DNA of 64,000 bases from Bradyrhizobium sp. LLZ17 (GTDB taxonomy: Bacteria > Pseudomonadota > Alphaproteobacteria > Rhizobiales > Xanthobacteraceae), in contig NZ_CP165734.1 in assembly GCF_041200145.1 (NCBI RefSeq), positions 7,739,521 through 7,803,520 of the forward strand. Direction: 5' to 3'. This document shows, piece after piece, positions 43,313 through 51,004 of this stretch. A program made the translations under genes and the position numbers. The notes below the pieces were generated by a model. It saw only the letters and a program-made list of their open reading frames with translations, had not been told where the DNA came from and did no database searches. The number at the start of each line of letters is the position of its first letter. Position 1 is the first letter of the stretch.

Positions 43313-43577
43313 GAGAATAGTCCGGTTTGGACATGCCAAGCGCGGGCGCTGGGCCTGTCGCCTATACGGCAGCGCCTCAACGCAATCGCGGCTTGCCAGC
43401 CCTGCAACTCTGCATCGTCCGAAATGCATCGCCGCAGCTTGCGGGTGCGGCGTCTCGGCGCATTCGCGGCTTTTTAGCGGCACTTGCCTAAAACCGTGTC
43501 TGTGCTTTCCGGTTGAAAAGCCCGGCAACGTTGACTACGCAGGAACTCCACTGCCTCGCAGTCTTAGGAGTCCCGGC

Positions 43578-44306
43578 GTGCCTCAGGACAAGACCGGCGA
43601 TCCCCGACAGCCGTCGGGCAACAAATTATCGGTGCTGCGCAAGCATCCGATATTCGCAGATCTGGAACCGGAGGCGCTCGACCAGCTCTGCCGCTACGCC
43701 AAGCAGACCACGGTCAAACGCGGCGCGACGATCGCCGCCAAAGGCGATCCGGGCAACAATCTGTTCGCGGTGATCGCGGGCACCGTGAAGATATCCTCGT
43801 CCTCGCCCGACGGCCGAAACGCCATTCTCAATCTGATCGGCCCCGGCGAGATCTTTGGTGAGATCGCGGTCCTCGATGGTGCGCCGCGCTCGGCGGACGC
43901 GACCGCCAACACCAATTGCGAGCTCTACATCATCGACCGTCGCGACTTCCTGCCGTTCGTGAAGAGCCAGCCGGCGCTGGCGATGAAATTCATCGAGCTG
44001 CTTTGCGCCCGGCTGCGCTGGACCAGCCAGCAGGTCGAGCAGGTGATCCTGCAGAATCTGCCGGGCCGGCTTGCGAGCGCGCTGCTCGGTCTCACCGAAG
44101 AGCGCAAATTCGACTCCGGCAGCGGCACGCTCGCCATCACGCAGCAGGAGATCAGCGAAATGGTGGGGATGACGCGCGAGAGCATCAACAAGCAATTGCG
44201 CGCGTGGTCCGGCCGCAACTGGGTTCGTCTCGAGCATGGTGCCATCGTTGTGCTCGACACCGAGGCATTGCGCGAGCTCGTCGAAAGCGGCCTCGACGGC
44301 AACTGA
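43578..44306 (+). CDS. Crp/Fnr-family transcriptional regulator lacking Fe-S cysteines
   Basis: The 242-residue protein has the cyclic-nucleotide-binding fold (ATIAAKGDPGNNLFAVIAGT, then NLIGPGEIFGEIAVLDGAPR) and a C-terminal winged helix (AITQQEISEMVGMTRESINK). It lacks the N-terminal cysteine cluster, and its recognition helix (RESINKQLRAW) lacks the E-x-x-S-R pattern, so it should read a different DNA site from its neighbour. The GTG at 43578 follows TAGGAG. The ligand is unknown. Confidence 0.88.
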   Translation: MPQDKTGDPRQPSGNKLSVLRKHPIFADLEPEALDQLCRYAKQTTVKRGATIAAKGDPGNNLFAVIAGTVKISSSSPDGRNAILNLIGPGEIFGEIAVLDGAPRSADATANTNCELYIIDRRDFLPFVKSQPALAMKFIELLCARLRWTSQQVEQVILQNLPGRLASALLGLTEERKFDSGSGTLAITQQEISEMVGMTRESINKQLRAWSGRNWVRLEHGAIVVLDTEALRELVESGLDGN

Positions 44307-44316
44307 CCGCGCGCAC

Positions 44317-45093
44317 CTAATCGTCGATGATCGCGACCGCGCGGGTCCAGCCCGCGGAGGCGCGCGCGATTTTCACCGGGAAGCACGAGACCATAAAGCC
44401 CGTCGAGGGCAGCTTGTCCAGATCGTGCAGCTTCTCGAGGTGGCAATAGCCGATGTGCCGTCCCGCCTTGTGGCCCTCCCAGATCAGGCCCGCATCTTTC
44501 GTTTCGGCATATTTCCTTGCCGTGAAGACGAACGGTGCGTCCCAGCTCCAGCCATCGGTTCCGGTCAACCGTACGCCGCGGTCGAGCAGGTACATGGTCG
44601 CCTCATATCCCATGCCGCAGCCGGAATTGACGTAGTCCGGCCGGCCGAATTTCGCCCCGGCACTGGTGTTGACGACAACGATCTCGAGCGGCGAGAGCGT
44701 GTGGCCGATGCGCTTGAGTTCTTTTTCGACGTCGTCGGCGGTGGCGACGTAACCATCCGGCAGATGCCGGAAGTCGAGCTTCACGCCGGGCTGGAAACAC
44801 CAGTCCAGCGGCACCTCGTCGATGGTCCACGATCGCTCGCCGCGATTCATAGTCGGATGAAAATGCCAGGGCGCGTCGAGATGCGTGCCGTTATGCGTCG
44901 ACAGCGACACCTGTTCAACGGCCCAGCCCTGACCGTCCGGCAGATCCTCCGCCTTGAGACCGTCGAAGAACTGCAGCATGCGCGGCAGTCCCTGCTGATG
45001 GTCGATATACTGGATCGTCGGGTGATTGCCCGGCGGATCGGCCGGCACGTCGTTCTGCAACGGCACGGAGATGTCGATCAGCTTCCGCGACAT
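44317..45093 (-). CDS. Cyclase-family metal-dependent hydrolase (kynurenine formamidase-like)
   Basis: The 258-residue protein carries the cyclase-family metal motif HNGTHLDAPWHF and a further LPSTGFMVSCFPVKI near the C terminus. The family includes kynurenine formamidase and isatin hydrolase, which use zinc or manganese to hydrolyse amides. It lies 103 bases downstream of the TRAP transporter genes on the same strand, across a hairpin, so it may hydrolyse the transported compound. A role in N-formyl or isatin chemistry would fit the anthranilate genes in the window but cannot be shown from sequence. Confidence 0.85.
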   Translation of the reverse strand: MSRKLIDISVPLQNDVPADPPGNHPTIQYIDHQQGLPRMLQFFDGLKAEDLPDGQGWAVEQVSLSTHNGTHLDAPWHFHPTMNRGERSWTIDEVPLDWCFQPGVKLDFRHLPDGYVATADDVEKELKRIGHTLSPLEIVVVNTSAGAKFGRPDYVNSGCGMGYEATMYLLDRGVRLTGTDGWSWDAPFVFTARKYAETKDAGLIWEGHKAGRHIGYCHLEKLHDLDKLPSTGFMVSCFPVKIARASAGWTRAVAIIDD

Positions 45094-45157
45094 GGACTGT
45101 TTCCTCGGGGCGTTTCCTCGAAATGTTCCATCATGTTCGGAGCATCTTGAGGGCGCC

Positions 45158-45188
45158 GCGCCGGCGACGTCAAGTGACGCGCCGGCGC
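45158..45188. terminator. Intercistronic GC hairpin after dctM
   Basis: A perfect 9-bp stem (GCGCCGGCG at 45158-45166 with CGCCGGCGC at 45180-45188) lies 9 bases after the DctM stop on the - strand. There is no U-run on either side, so it may act as an mRNA-stabilising or weakly attenuating structure between the TRAP genes and the cyclase gene. Confidence 0.5.
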
Positions 45189-45196
45189 AAGGAGTT

Positions 45197-46486
45197 TTAG
45201 CGCAAAATGTGGCGCGGCAGCCAGAGCGAGATCTCGGGCAGGTAGGTCACGAGCATCAGCACGAACAGCATGACGCCGTAGAACGGCCAGATCTTGCGCA
45301 TCACCTCTTCGAGCGAGACCTTGCCCACCGCGCAGCCGACGAACAGGATGGCGCCGACCGGCGGATGGCACAGGCCGATGCCGAGATTGAGCAGCATGAT
45401 CATGCCGAAGTGCACGGGATCGACGCCGAAGTTCTGCATCACCGGCAGGAGGATCGGCGTCGCAATGAGGATCGACGGCGCCATGTCGAGCAGTGTCCCG
45501 AGCAGCAGCAGCAACACGTTGAGCAGCAGCAGGATGACGTATTTGTTGCTGGAGATCGACAGGAAGAACGCCGTCATCTTCGCCGGCATCTGCGTCAGCG
45601 CCATGATGTAGCCGACAGCGGACGCGCAGGCGATCAGCGTCATCACCATCGCGACGGTACGCAAGGTCCGATGCAGGAGCACCGGCAGGTCGCGCCATTT
45701 GTAATCGCGATAGACGAACATGGTGACGAAGAATGCCCAGATGCAGGCGACAGCGCCGGCCTCGATCGCGGTGAAGATGCCGCCCAAAATGCCGCCGAGA
45801 ATGATCACCAGCGTGATCAGGCCCCAGGCCGCGTCGATCGTGATCTTGATCGCTTCCTTGGCCGGCACAGTGCGGCCCTGCGGATGACCTTCGCGATAGG
45901 CGATCGCGACGCACAGTACGATCAGCGAGAAGCCGAGCAAGAGGCCGGGGAAAACGCCCGCCATGAACAGCGCGCTGATCGAGATGGTGCCGCCGGTCGC
46001 GAGCGAATACAGCACCGCGTTGTGGCTCGGCGGCACCAGCAGGGCCTGCACCGAGGACGAGATGGTGAGATTGGTCGCGAACACGCGCGGATAGCCGTTC
46101 TTCTCCATCTGCGGGATCATCACCGAGCCGATCGCCGAGGTGTCGGCCACCGCCGAACCGGAGATGCCGCTGAGGAACGTCGTCGCCAGCACGTTGACGA
46201 TGGAGAGACCGCCGCGCAACCGCGTCAGGCCGACCAGCACGTCGGCAAAGGCGACCAGCCGCCGCGCCATGCCGCCTTCGGCCATGATGGCGCCGGCGAG
46301 CACGAAGAACGGAATCGTCAGCATCGCAACCTTGCTGACGCCATCCGAGATCTTCAGCATCAAGGCTTCCAGCGGAATGCCGACCGAGAGCGCGCCGGCG
46401 ATCGCCGCCATCGCCAGTGAATAGGCGATCGGCATGCCGATCAGGAAGCACGCGATCATCGTGCCGAGGAGGATGAAAATGTCCAT
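45197..46486 (-). CDS. dctM: TRAP transporter large permease (DctM)
   Basis: The 429-residue membrane protein has about twelve hydrophobic segments and the DctM landmarks LVGLTRLRGGLSIVNVLATT, FLSGISGSAVADTSAIGSVM, VPPSHNAVLYSLATGGTIS and HPPVGAILFVGCAVGKVSLE. It is the ion-coupled permease of a TRAP importer for organic acids. It follows the small permease gene by 16 bases. Confidence 0.93.
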   Translation of the reverse strand: MDIFILLGTMIACFLIGMPIAYSLAMAAIAGALSVGIPLEALMLKISDGVSKVAMLTIPFFVLAGAIMAEGGMARRLVAFADVLVGLTRLRGGLSIVNVLATTFLSGISGSAVADTSAIGSVMIPQMEKNGYPRVFATNLTISSSVQALLVPPSHNAVLYSLATGGTISISALFMAGVFPGLLLGFSLIVLCVAIAYREGHPQGRTVPAKEAIKITIDAAWGLITLVIILGGILGGIFTAIEAGAVACIWAFFVTMFVYRDYKWRDLPVLLHRTLRTVAMVMTLIACASAVGYIMALTQMPAKMTAFFLSISSNKYVILLLLNVLLLLLGTLLDMAPSILIATPILLPVMQNFGVDPVHFGMIMLLNLGIGLCHPPVGAILFVGCAVGKVSLEEVMRKIWPFYGVMLFVLMLVTYLPEISLWLPRHILR

Positions 46487-46502
46487 TGCGATGACTCCCG
46501 GC

Positions 46503-47018
46503 TCACTCGAAGGGGGCGGTTTCGGAATGCTTGCCGATCGGGTCGGGCGGCACGCCGAGGAAAATCCGTTCGATCACGAACAGGAGCAGGCAGGCACCGC
46601 CGATCGGGATCGGCAAATAGGTGACGCCGACCGACAGCGACGGGAAGTCGGGGATGGTGTTGTACCAGGTGACCTCGACGAGACGTTCGCCCCAGATCAC
46701 CATGAACAGCGCGATCAGCGCCATGAGCAGCTGAACCAGGATCTCTGTGGCCCGTTGCAGCGGGGGAGGGAGTTTGTTGGCGAAATAGGCGACGCTCATG
46801 TGCAGGTTGAGCCGGTAGCCGGCGGCGGCGCCGATGAAGGTCAGCACGATCGTCAGCAGCACCGCCGTCGGCTCGGGCCAGGAAGCCGCACTGTTGAGCA
46901 CATAGCGCGTGAACACCGCCCACGGGATTACTGCGGAGATCGCGACCAGTGCGGTGCAGCCGACGATCACGCACAAGAGGTAGAGATAGTCCATCGCTCG
47001 GCGAAACAGTGCGGCCAT
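46503..47018 (-). CDS. dctQ: TRAP transporter small permease (DctQ)
   Basis: The 171-residue protein has four predicted membrane spans and the DctQ pattern AVFTRYVLNSAASWPEPTAV, then LTFIGAAAGYRLNLHMSV. It joins DctM to form the membrane part of the TRAP importer. An 11-bp hairpin separates it from the binding-protein gene upstream. Confidence 0.92.
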   Translation of the reverse strand: MAALFRRAMDYLYLLCVIVGCTALVAISAVIPWAVFTRYVLNSAASWPEPTAVLLTIVLTFIGAAAGYRLNLHMSVAYFANKLPPPLQRATEILVQLLMALIALFMVIWGERLVEVTWYNTIPDFPSLSVGVTYLPIPIGGACLLLFVIERIFLGVPPDPIGKHSETAPFE

Positions 47019-47057
47019 CCGCGTTTCCTGCTCTGTCAGTGGTTCAGATTGTCGGGG

Positions 47058-47089
47058 CCAAAGCGCGACGAGCCGTCATCGCGCTTTGG
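47058..47089. terminator. Intercistronic hairpin between dctP and dctQ
   Basis: A perfect 11-bp stem (CCAAAGCGCGA at 47058-47068 with TCGCGCTTTGG at 47079-47089) begins 10 bases after the binding-protein stop on -. The position suggests partial termination or 3'-end protection that gives more binding protein than permease. Confidence 0.65.
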
Positions 47090-47098
47090 CTTTGTCGT

Positions 47099-48091
47099 TC
47101 AGAGCGCCTGGATGCGCTGGATCATGGCCTGGTATTTCGGGCCATACTTGTCCCAGACAGGTTTGACCGCATCCTGGAATGGCTTCTTGTCGGCGATCTC
47201 CACGATCTCGCAGCCGGCGGCCTTGGCCTTCTCCATCGCCGTCGTTTCGTACTTCTTCCAGAGCTCGCGCTCCTCGAGCTGGGCTTCGCGCGCGAACTTC
47301 TTGATCAGCGCCTGATCGTCAGCCGACAGCGCGGTCCAGGACCGCTTGGAGAAGCAGAGGATCTCGGGAATGATCAGGTGCTCGGTCAGCGAGTAATATT
47401 TCGCCGCGGTGTAGTGGTTGCTGAAGACGTAGCTCGGCGGATTGTTCTCGGCTCCGTCGATCACGCCGGTCTGGAGCGAGGAGAACACCTGATCATAGCC
47501 CATGGCGATGCCGTTGCCGCCGAGCGCGTTGACCATGTCGATGAAGATCGGATTGCCGATGACGCGAAGCTTCAGCCCCTTGACGTCCGCGATCGATTTG
47601 ATCGGATGCTTGGTGTTGTAGAAGCTGCGCGCGCCGGAATCCATCCAGCACAGGCCGACCAGATTGGCATTGGGGCTCGCCGTGATCTTCTCCAGCAGCT
47701 CCTGGCCGACGTCGCCATCCATCATCTTCCAGGATTGCGCCACGTTCTTGAACAGGAACGGCATGTTGACGACGTTGATGTCGTCGACGATCGGACCGAC
47801 CGCGCCGGCGCTGACGCGCAGCATCTGGATGGCGCCGATCTGGGTCTGCTCGATCGTCTCCTTCTCGGCGCCAAGCTGCGCGGAGGGATAGGTCTGGATC
47901 GAGAGGCGGCCTTGGGTCGCTTCAGCCAGCTTCTTGCCCATGCTCTCGACGGCGGCGACCGTCGGATAACCGACCGGCTGCACGTCTGCGGCCTTGAACA
48001 CGGCCTTGGTCTGGGCGTGGCCGGACGAGATCGGAGCCAGTGTTGCTGCTCCAAGTCCGGCGCTCAATTTGATGAAATCACGACGTCTCAT
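47099..48091 (-). CDS. dctP: TRAP transporter substrate-binding protein (DctP), likely Tat-exported
   Basis: The 330-residue protein starts MRRRDFIKLSAGLGAATLAP, a twin-arginine signal (RRxF-x-K) instead of the usual Sec signal. The mature part is DctP-like: LSIQTYPSAQLGAEKETIEQ, and LKLRVIGNPIFIDMVNALGG with the conserved arginine that binds the substrate carboxylate. It is the first gene of the TRAP operon, transcribed away from the end of a GntR gene 53 bases upstream on the same strand. The substrate is probably an organic acid. Confidence 0.92.
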   Translation of the reverse strand: MRRRDFIKLSAGLGAATLAPISSGHAQTKAVFKAADVQPVGYPTVAAVESMGKKLAEATQGRLSIQTYPSAQLGAEKETIEQTQIGAIQMLRVSAGAVGPIVDDINVVNMPFLFKNVAQSWKMMDGDVGQELLEKITASPNANLVGLCWMDSGARSFYNTKHPIKSIADVKGLKLRVIGNPIFIDMVNALGGNGIAMGYDQVFSSLQTGVIDGAENNPPSYVFSNHYTAAKYYSLTEHLIIPEILCFSKRSWTALSADDQALIKKFAREAQLEERELWKKYETTAMEKAKAAGCEIVEIADKKPFQDAVKPVWDKYGPKYQAMIQRIQAL

Positions 48092-48144
48092 TGTAGTCCT
48101 CCCTCATTGCTTTTGGTGTGTGTCGTTGTCGGGCCGTGGTCCGG

Positions 48145-48888
48145 TCATTCGGTGCTGGCGAAAAACTCCGGATTGGTGTGTTGCGTCTCAGAGATATCGA
48201 GCAGCAGCCGATCGAGATGCCGCTCCATGGCGATGCCCGCGCGTTGCGGATCGTGGGCCTCGATCGCCGCGAGGATCGGCTCGTGCTCGGCGATCACCTC
48301 GGTCATGCGCCCGGCCACCGGCAGGGTCAATTGGCGATAGCGATCAACGTGAACCTTCACATGCTGGATCAACGTCCAGATTCCCGGATGTCGCGCGATA
48401 TCGGCGATGACGGCATGAAAAAGCTCGTCGGCCTGGTGGAATGCGACACGGTCGCCGGCCGCATCCGCCTCGCGCTGGCGTTCGACGATCGACCGCAATT
48501 GCAGGATCTGGCTTGCGGTGGCGCGTTCGGCGGCAAGCCGCGCGGTGGTCTCTTCCAGCGCCTTGCGGATGATGATGGCTTCGGGCAAGGCGGCGAGCGG
48601 AATGCGAGAGACGAAGATGCCCGATTGCGGGAAGACGTCGAGGAGGCCTTCGTCGGACAGTTTGAGGATCGCCTCGCGCACCGGCGTTCGGCTGACGCCA
48701 TAGGTGACGGCGATCTCGGCTTCCGACACCACTTCACCCGGCCGGCGTCGCATCGACACCAGTTCGTTCCGCAGTTCGGTGTAAATCCGCGACGACGCCG
48801 TCGCCCGCTGCGGTGGCTTGCCGCGGCGTGGACTGATGGCGGCCGGCGTGGGCGCGGCCTGGGCTTTCCTCGTGGTGCGCGCGGGCAT
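48145..48888 (-). CDS. GntR-family (FadR/FCD) transcriptional regulator
   Basis: The 247-residue protein has an N-terminal winged helix (VVSEAEIAVTYGVSRTPVRE, then AILKLSDEGLLDVFPQSGIF) and a C-terminal FCD domain with the metal-binding residues expected in FHQADELFHAVIADIARHPG and EHEPILAAIEAHD. It lies 53 bases upstream of the TRAP binding-protein gene on the same strand and is the likely regulator of that operon, with an organic acid as effector. A 35-residue basic/proline-rich stretch precedes the domain. Confidence 0.9.
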   Translation of the reverse strand: MPARTTRKAQAAPTPAAISPRRGKPPQRATASSRIYTELRNELVSMRRRPGEVVSEAEIAVTYGVSRTPVREAILKLSDEGLLDVFPQSGIFVSRIPLAALPEAIIIRKALEETTARLAAERATASQILQLRSIVERQREADAAGDRVAFHQADELFHAVIADIARHPGIWTLIQHVKVHVDRYRQLTLPVAGRMTEVIAEHEPILAAIEAHDPQRAGIAMERHLDRLLLDISETQHTNPEFFASTE

Positions 48889-48944
48889 GCTTATGGTTAT
48901 CGTTGAAAGTGATATATTAGTATACGAGAAAATCTCGGAGAAGA

Positions 48945-49052
48945 TCAACTGGTTAAATCTGCTCGATGGTGCGCTGCGGCAGGATTGGCCAAGTCACGAC
49001 GCGTGATGAGAGACCAGCCCTCGTCGCGTTCGGCGGATAGCTCCGCGTTCAT
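48945..49052 (-). CDS. Possible 35-residue peptide or leader
   Basis: A short frame begins at an ATG (49052) with an excellent site, AAGGAGG, 5-6 bases upstream and encodes MNAELSAERDEGWSLITRRD followed by 15 residues. It ends 57 bases before the GntR start. I do not recognise it. It could be a leader peptide, a small gene or the 5' end of a deleted gene. The rest of the 48889-49252 gap shows an AT-rich patch (48909-48935) likely to contain the GntR promoter and operator. Confidence 0.3.
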   Translation of the reverse strand: MNAELSAERDEGWSLITRRDLANPAAAHHRADLTS

Positions 49053-49252
49053 GCGTTCCTCCTTGAATCCATTCCCCACCGCCTTCCTAGGGTCGCGCGG
49101 AGCGGCGAGTCCAAGTTGAAGGGGGTATCGATTGATGCTGATTTTGAATTGATCATCGGCCGCGACGGCACCAGCACGTCACTTGCTCCGTCTTCGCAGG
49201 CGAGGATGAGTGCGCTACCACGCAAGTTCGAAACCATGGGAAGGATGACAAC

Positions 49253-50059
49253 GTGACCGACTATCGCAAGCTCTTCGATCTCACCGGCAAGAGCGCGGTC
49301 GTGCTCGGCGCCGCATCGGGCATCGGCAAATCGTCGGCGGAAGCGCTGGCCGGGCTCGGTGCCCGCGTCGTCTGCGCCGATCGTGCGCGCGACGCGGCCG
49401 AAGCGACCGCGGCCGGCATTCGCGAGAACGGCGGCTGGGCAGAAGCGGCTGCGTGCGACGCTGCGAGTGCCGCCGATGTCACGGCGCTGGCCGCAACCGT
49501 GATGCAGAAATTTTCCCGGCTCGACATCGCCGTGACGACGCCGGGGCTCAACATTCGCAAGACCATCCTCGACTACACCGAGGAGGATCTCGACCGCGTC
49601 GTCACGCTCAACGTCAAGGGCACCGTCTGGTTCTTCCAGGCCTTCGGCCGCATCATGGTCGAACAGAAGGGCGGCAGCATCATCGCCTGCTCCTCGGTGC
49701 GCGCAGTGACCATCGAGCCCGGGCTTGCGGTGTACGGCTCGACCAAGGCCGCGATCGGCCTGTTGGTGAAGGGCTTCGCCTCCGAGGTCGGCCGCTCCGG
49801 CGTCCGCGTCAACGCGATCGCGCCGAGCATCGCCGAGACGGCGCTGACCGGCCCGTTCAAGCAGCGCCCCGACATCTACAGTCTCTATGCCGGCCACACC
49901 GTGTTCAACCGCTGGAGCAGCGCCGACGAGGTCGCCACCGCCGTCGCCTATCTCGCCTCGGATGCCGCGAGCTATGTCAGCGGCAGCACGCTGTTCGTCG
50001 ACGGCGGCTGGACCGCCGTCGATGGCCCGCCGACCGGGCTCACCCAGATGAGCAAGTAG
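49253..50059 (+). CDS. Short-chain dehydrogenase/reductase
   Basis: The 268-residue SDR has the motif VLGAASGIGKSSAEALAGLG, the position equivalent to NAG replaced by TTPGLNIRK, catalytic serine in IIACSSVRA, YGSTK as the YxxxK motif, and a canonical end SGSTLFVDGGWTAVDG. The GTG at 49253 follows AAGGATGACAAC. It runs away from the GntR/TRAP genes and may process the transported hydroxyacid or polyol. Substrate unknown. The unusual TPG in place of NAG is the only oddity. Confidence 0.88.
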   Translation: MTDYRKLFDLTGKSAVVLGAASGIGKSSAEALAGLGARVVCADRARDAAEATAAGIRENGGWAEAAACDAASAADVTALAATVMQKFSRLDIAVTTPGLNIRKTILDYTEEDLDRVVTLNVKGTVWFFQAFGRIMVEQKGGSIIACSSVRAVTIEPGLAVYGSTKAAIGLLVKGFASEVGRSGVRVNAIAPSIAETALTGPFKQRPDIYSLYAGHTVFNRWSSADEVATAVAYLASDAASYVSGSTLFVDGGWTAVDGPPTGLTQMSK

Positions 50060-50071
50060 GGCGATCCGGCT

Positions 50072-50769
50072 CTAGCCGGCGAAGCCCACGCGCTGGCGCA
50101 GCCCTCTCTGATCTGCGCCGGCCAGCAGCGCGACCAGCGCGGCCGCCTGCTTCGGATGCGCGGCGCGCTCGGTTATCCCGGCCGTGTACATCGTGACGAG
50201 TTCGTATCCGGGCGGCAGCGGCCCCAACAGTGCGATGCCCTCGGTGGCGACGATTTCGGTTGCTTGCGTGCAGCCGATCGGCCTTTGCGCAGCGGATGCC
50301 GCCAGCTCCCGCATCGCGGCTGCGCCGTCGAAAAGATCTTGAGCCGCGAAGCCAGCTCATAGGCGATGCCGAGCTGATCCAGGACTCTTGCAACGTGCCT
50401 GCCCGCGGTCGAAGCCTTGATATCAGGGACGAAGATCGCATCTGCGGCTCGCAGCACGTCGCGCAGATCGGATTCGGTCCTGACCGTCAGCCTGGGATCA
50501 TTGCTGCGAACCGCCAGCGCGGTTTCGACCCGGCCGACATTCGCGATCGAGGCGGCCACGACCAGCTTCTCCTCGGCGAGCCTTGCGATCAGCGCTTGCG
50601 TCAGGATCATGAGATCGGCGGGCTCGCCCGCGCGCAACTTGTCCGCCATGGCGCCGACCGCGCTGAACTCGCCGTCGATCGCGAACCCGGTCTGGGCCCG
50701 GAAGGCCTCGGTGAGACCGCGGACGAGGCCTTGCGCTGCGCCGCCGCTGAGGATGTTCACCGTGTCCAC
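50072..50769 (-). pseudogene. ModA-like ABC substrate-binding protein without signal peptide, -1 frameshift near 50329
   Basis: The joined product of about 232 residues is a type II periplasmic binding protein of the ModA/tungstate-like group: VNILSGGAAQGLVRGLTEAF, GEFSAVGAMADKLRAGEPAD, then LMILTQALIARLAEE, IFVPDIKASTAGRHVARVLD. After one missing base the tail continues MRELAASAAQRPIGCTQATE and GIALLGPLPPGYELVTMYTA. No signal peptide is evident, as in many cytoplasmic relatives. It diverges from a molybdopterin oxidoreductase gene. Confidence 0.75.
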
Positions 50770-51004
50770 GATGCGGCCTCCCTGATGTCGTTCTTGTCGC
50801 TCGGCACTGTAGCCACGCGGCGCGCGGGCTGTCGACGCCTCACGCTGTCAATCGGGGCTGGAATATCGGGCCGCTTGCGGTGTGGTTGTGCGGTGTTCGC
50901 GACCGCGGCAGGAACCGGCGGAGCGCGCGGCTTGAGCAAATCGCATGGGCATTGCCGGATAAATGCGCTCGGCCGGCTGGTATTTTGGTGTTACAGATCT
51001 GGCC

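Noticed and set aside
43331..43489. 52-codon frame between the small membrane protein and the second Crp/Fnr gene
   Set aside because: No ribosome binding site and no hydrophobic or domain pattern; left as intergenic.
48905..48932. AT-rich near-palindrome (GATATATTAGTATAC) as a GntR operator
   Set aside because: Plausible position, but symmetry is weak and only one copy is present, so it cannot be supported as a site.
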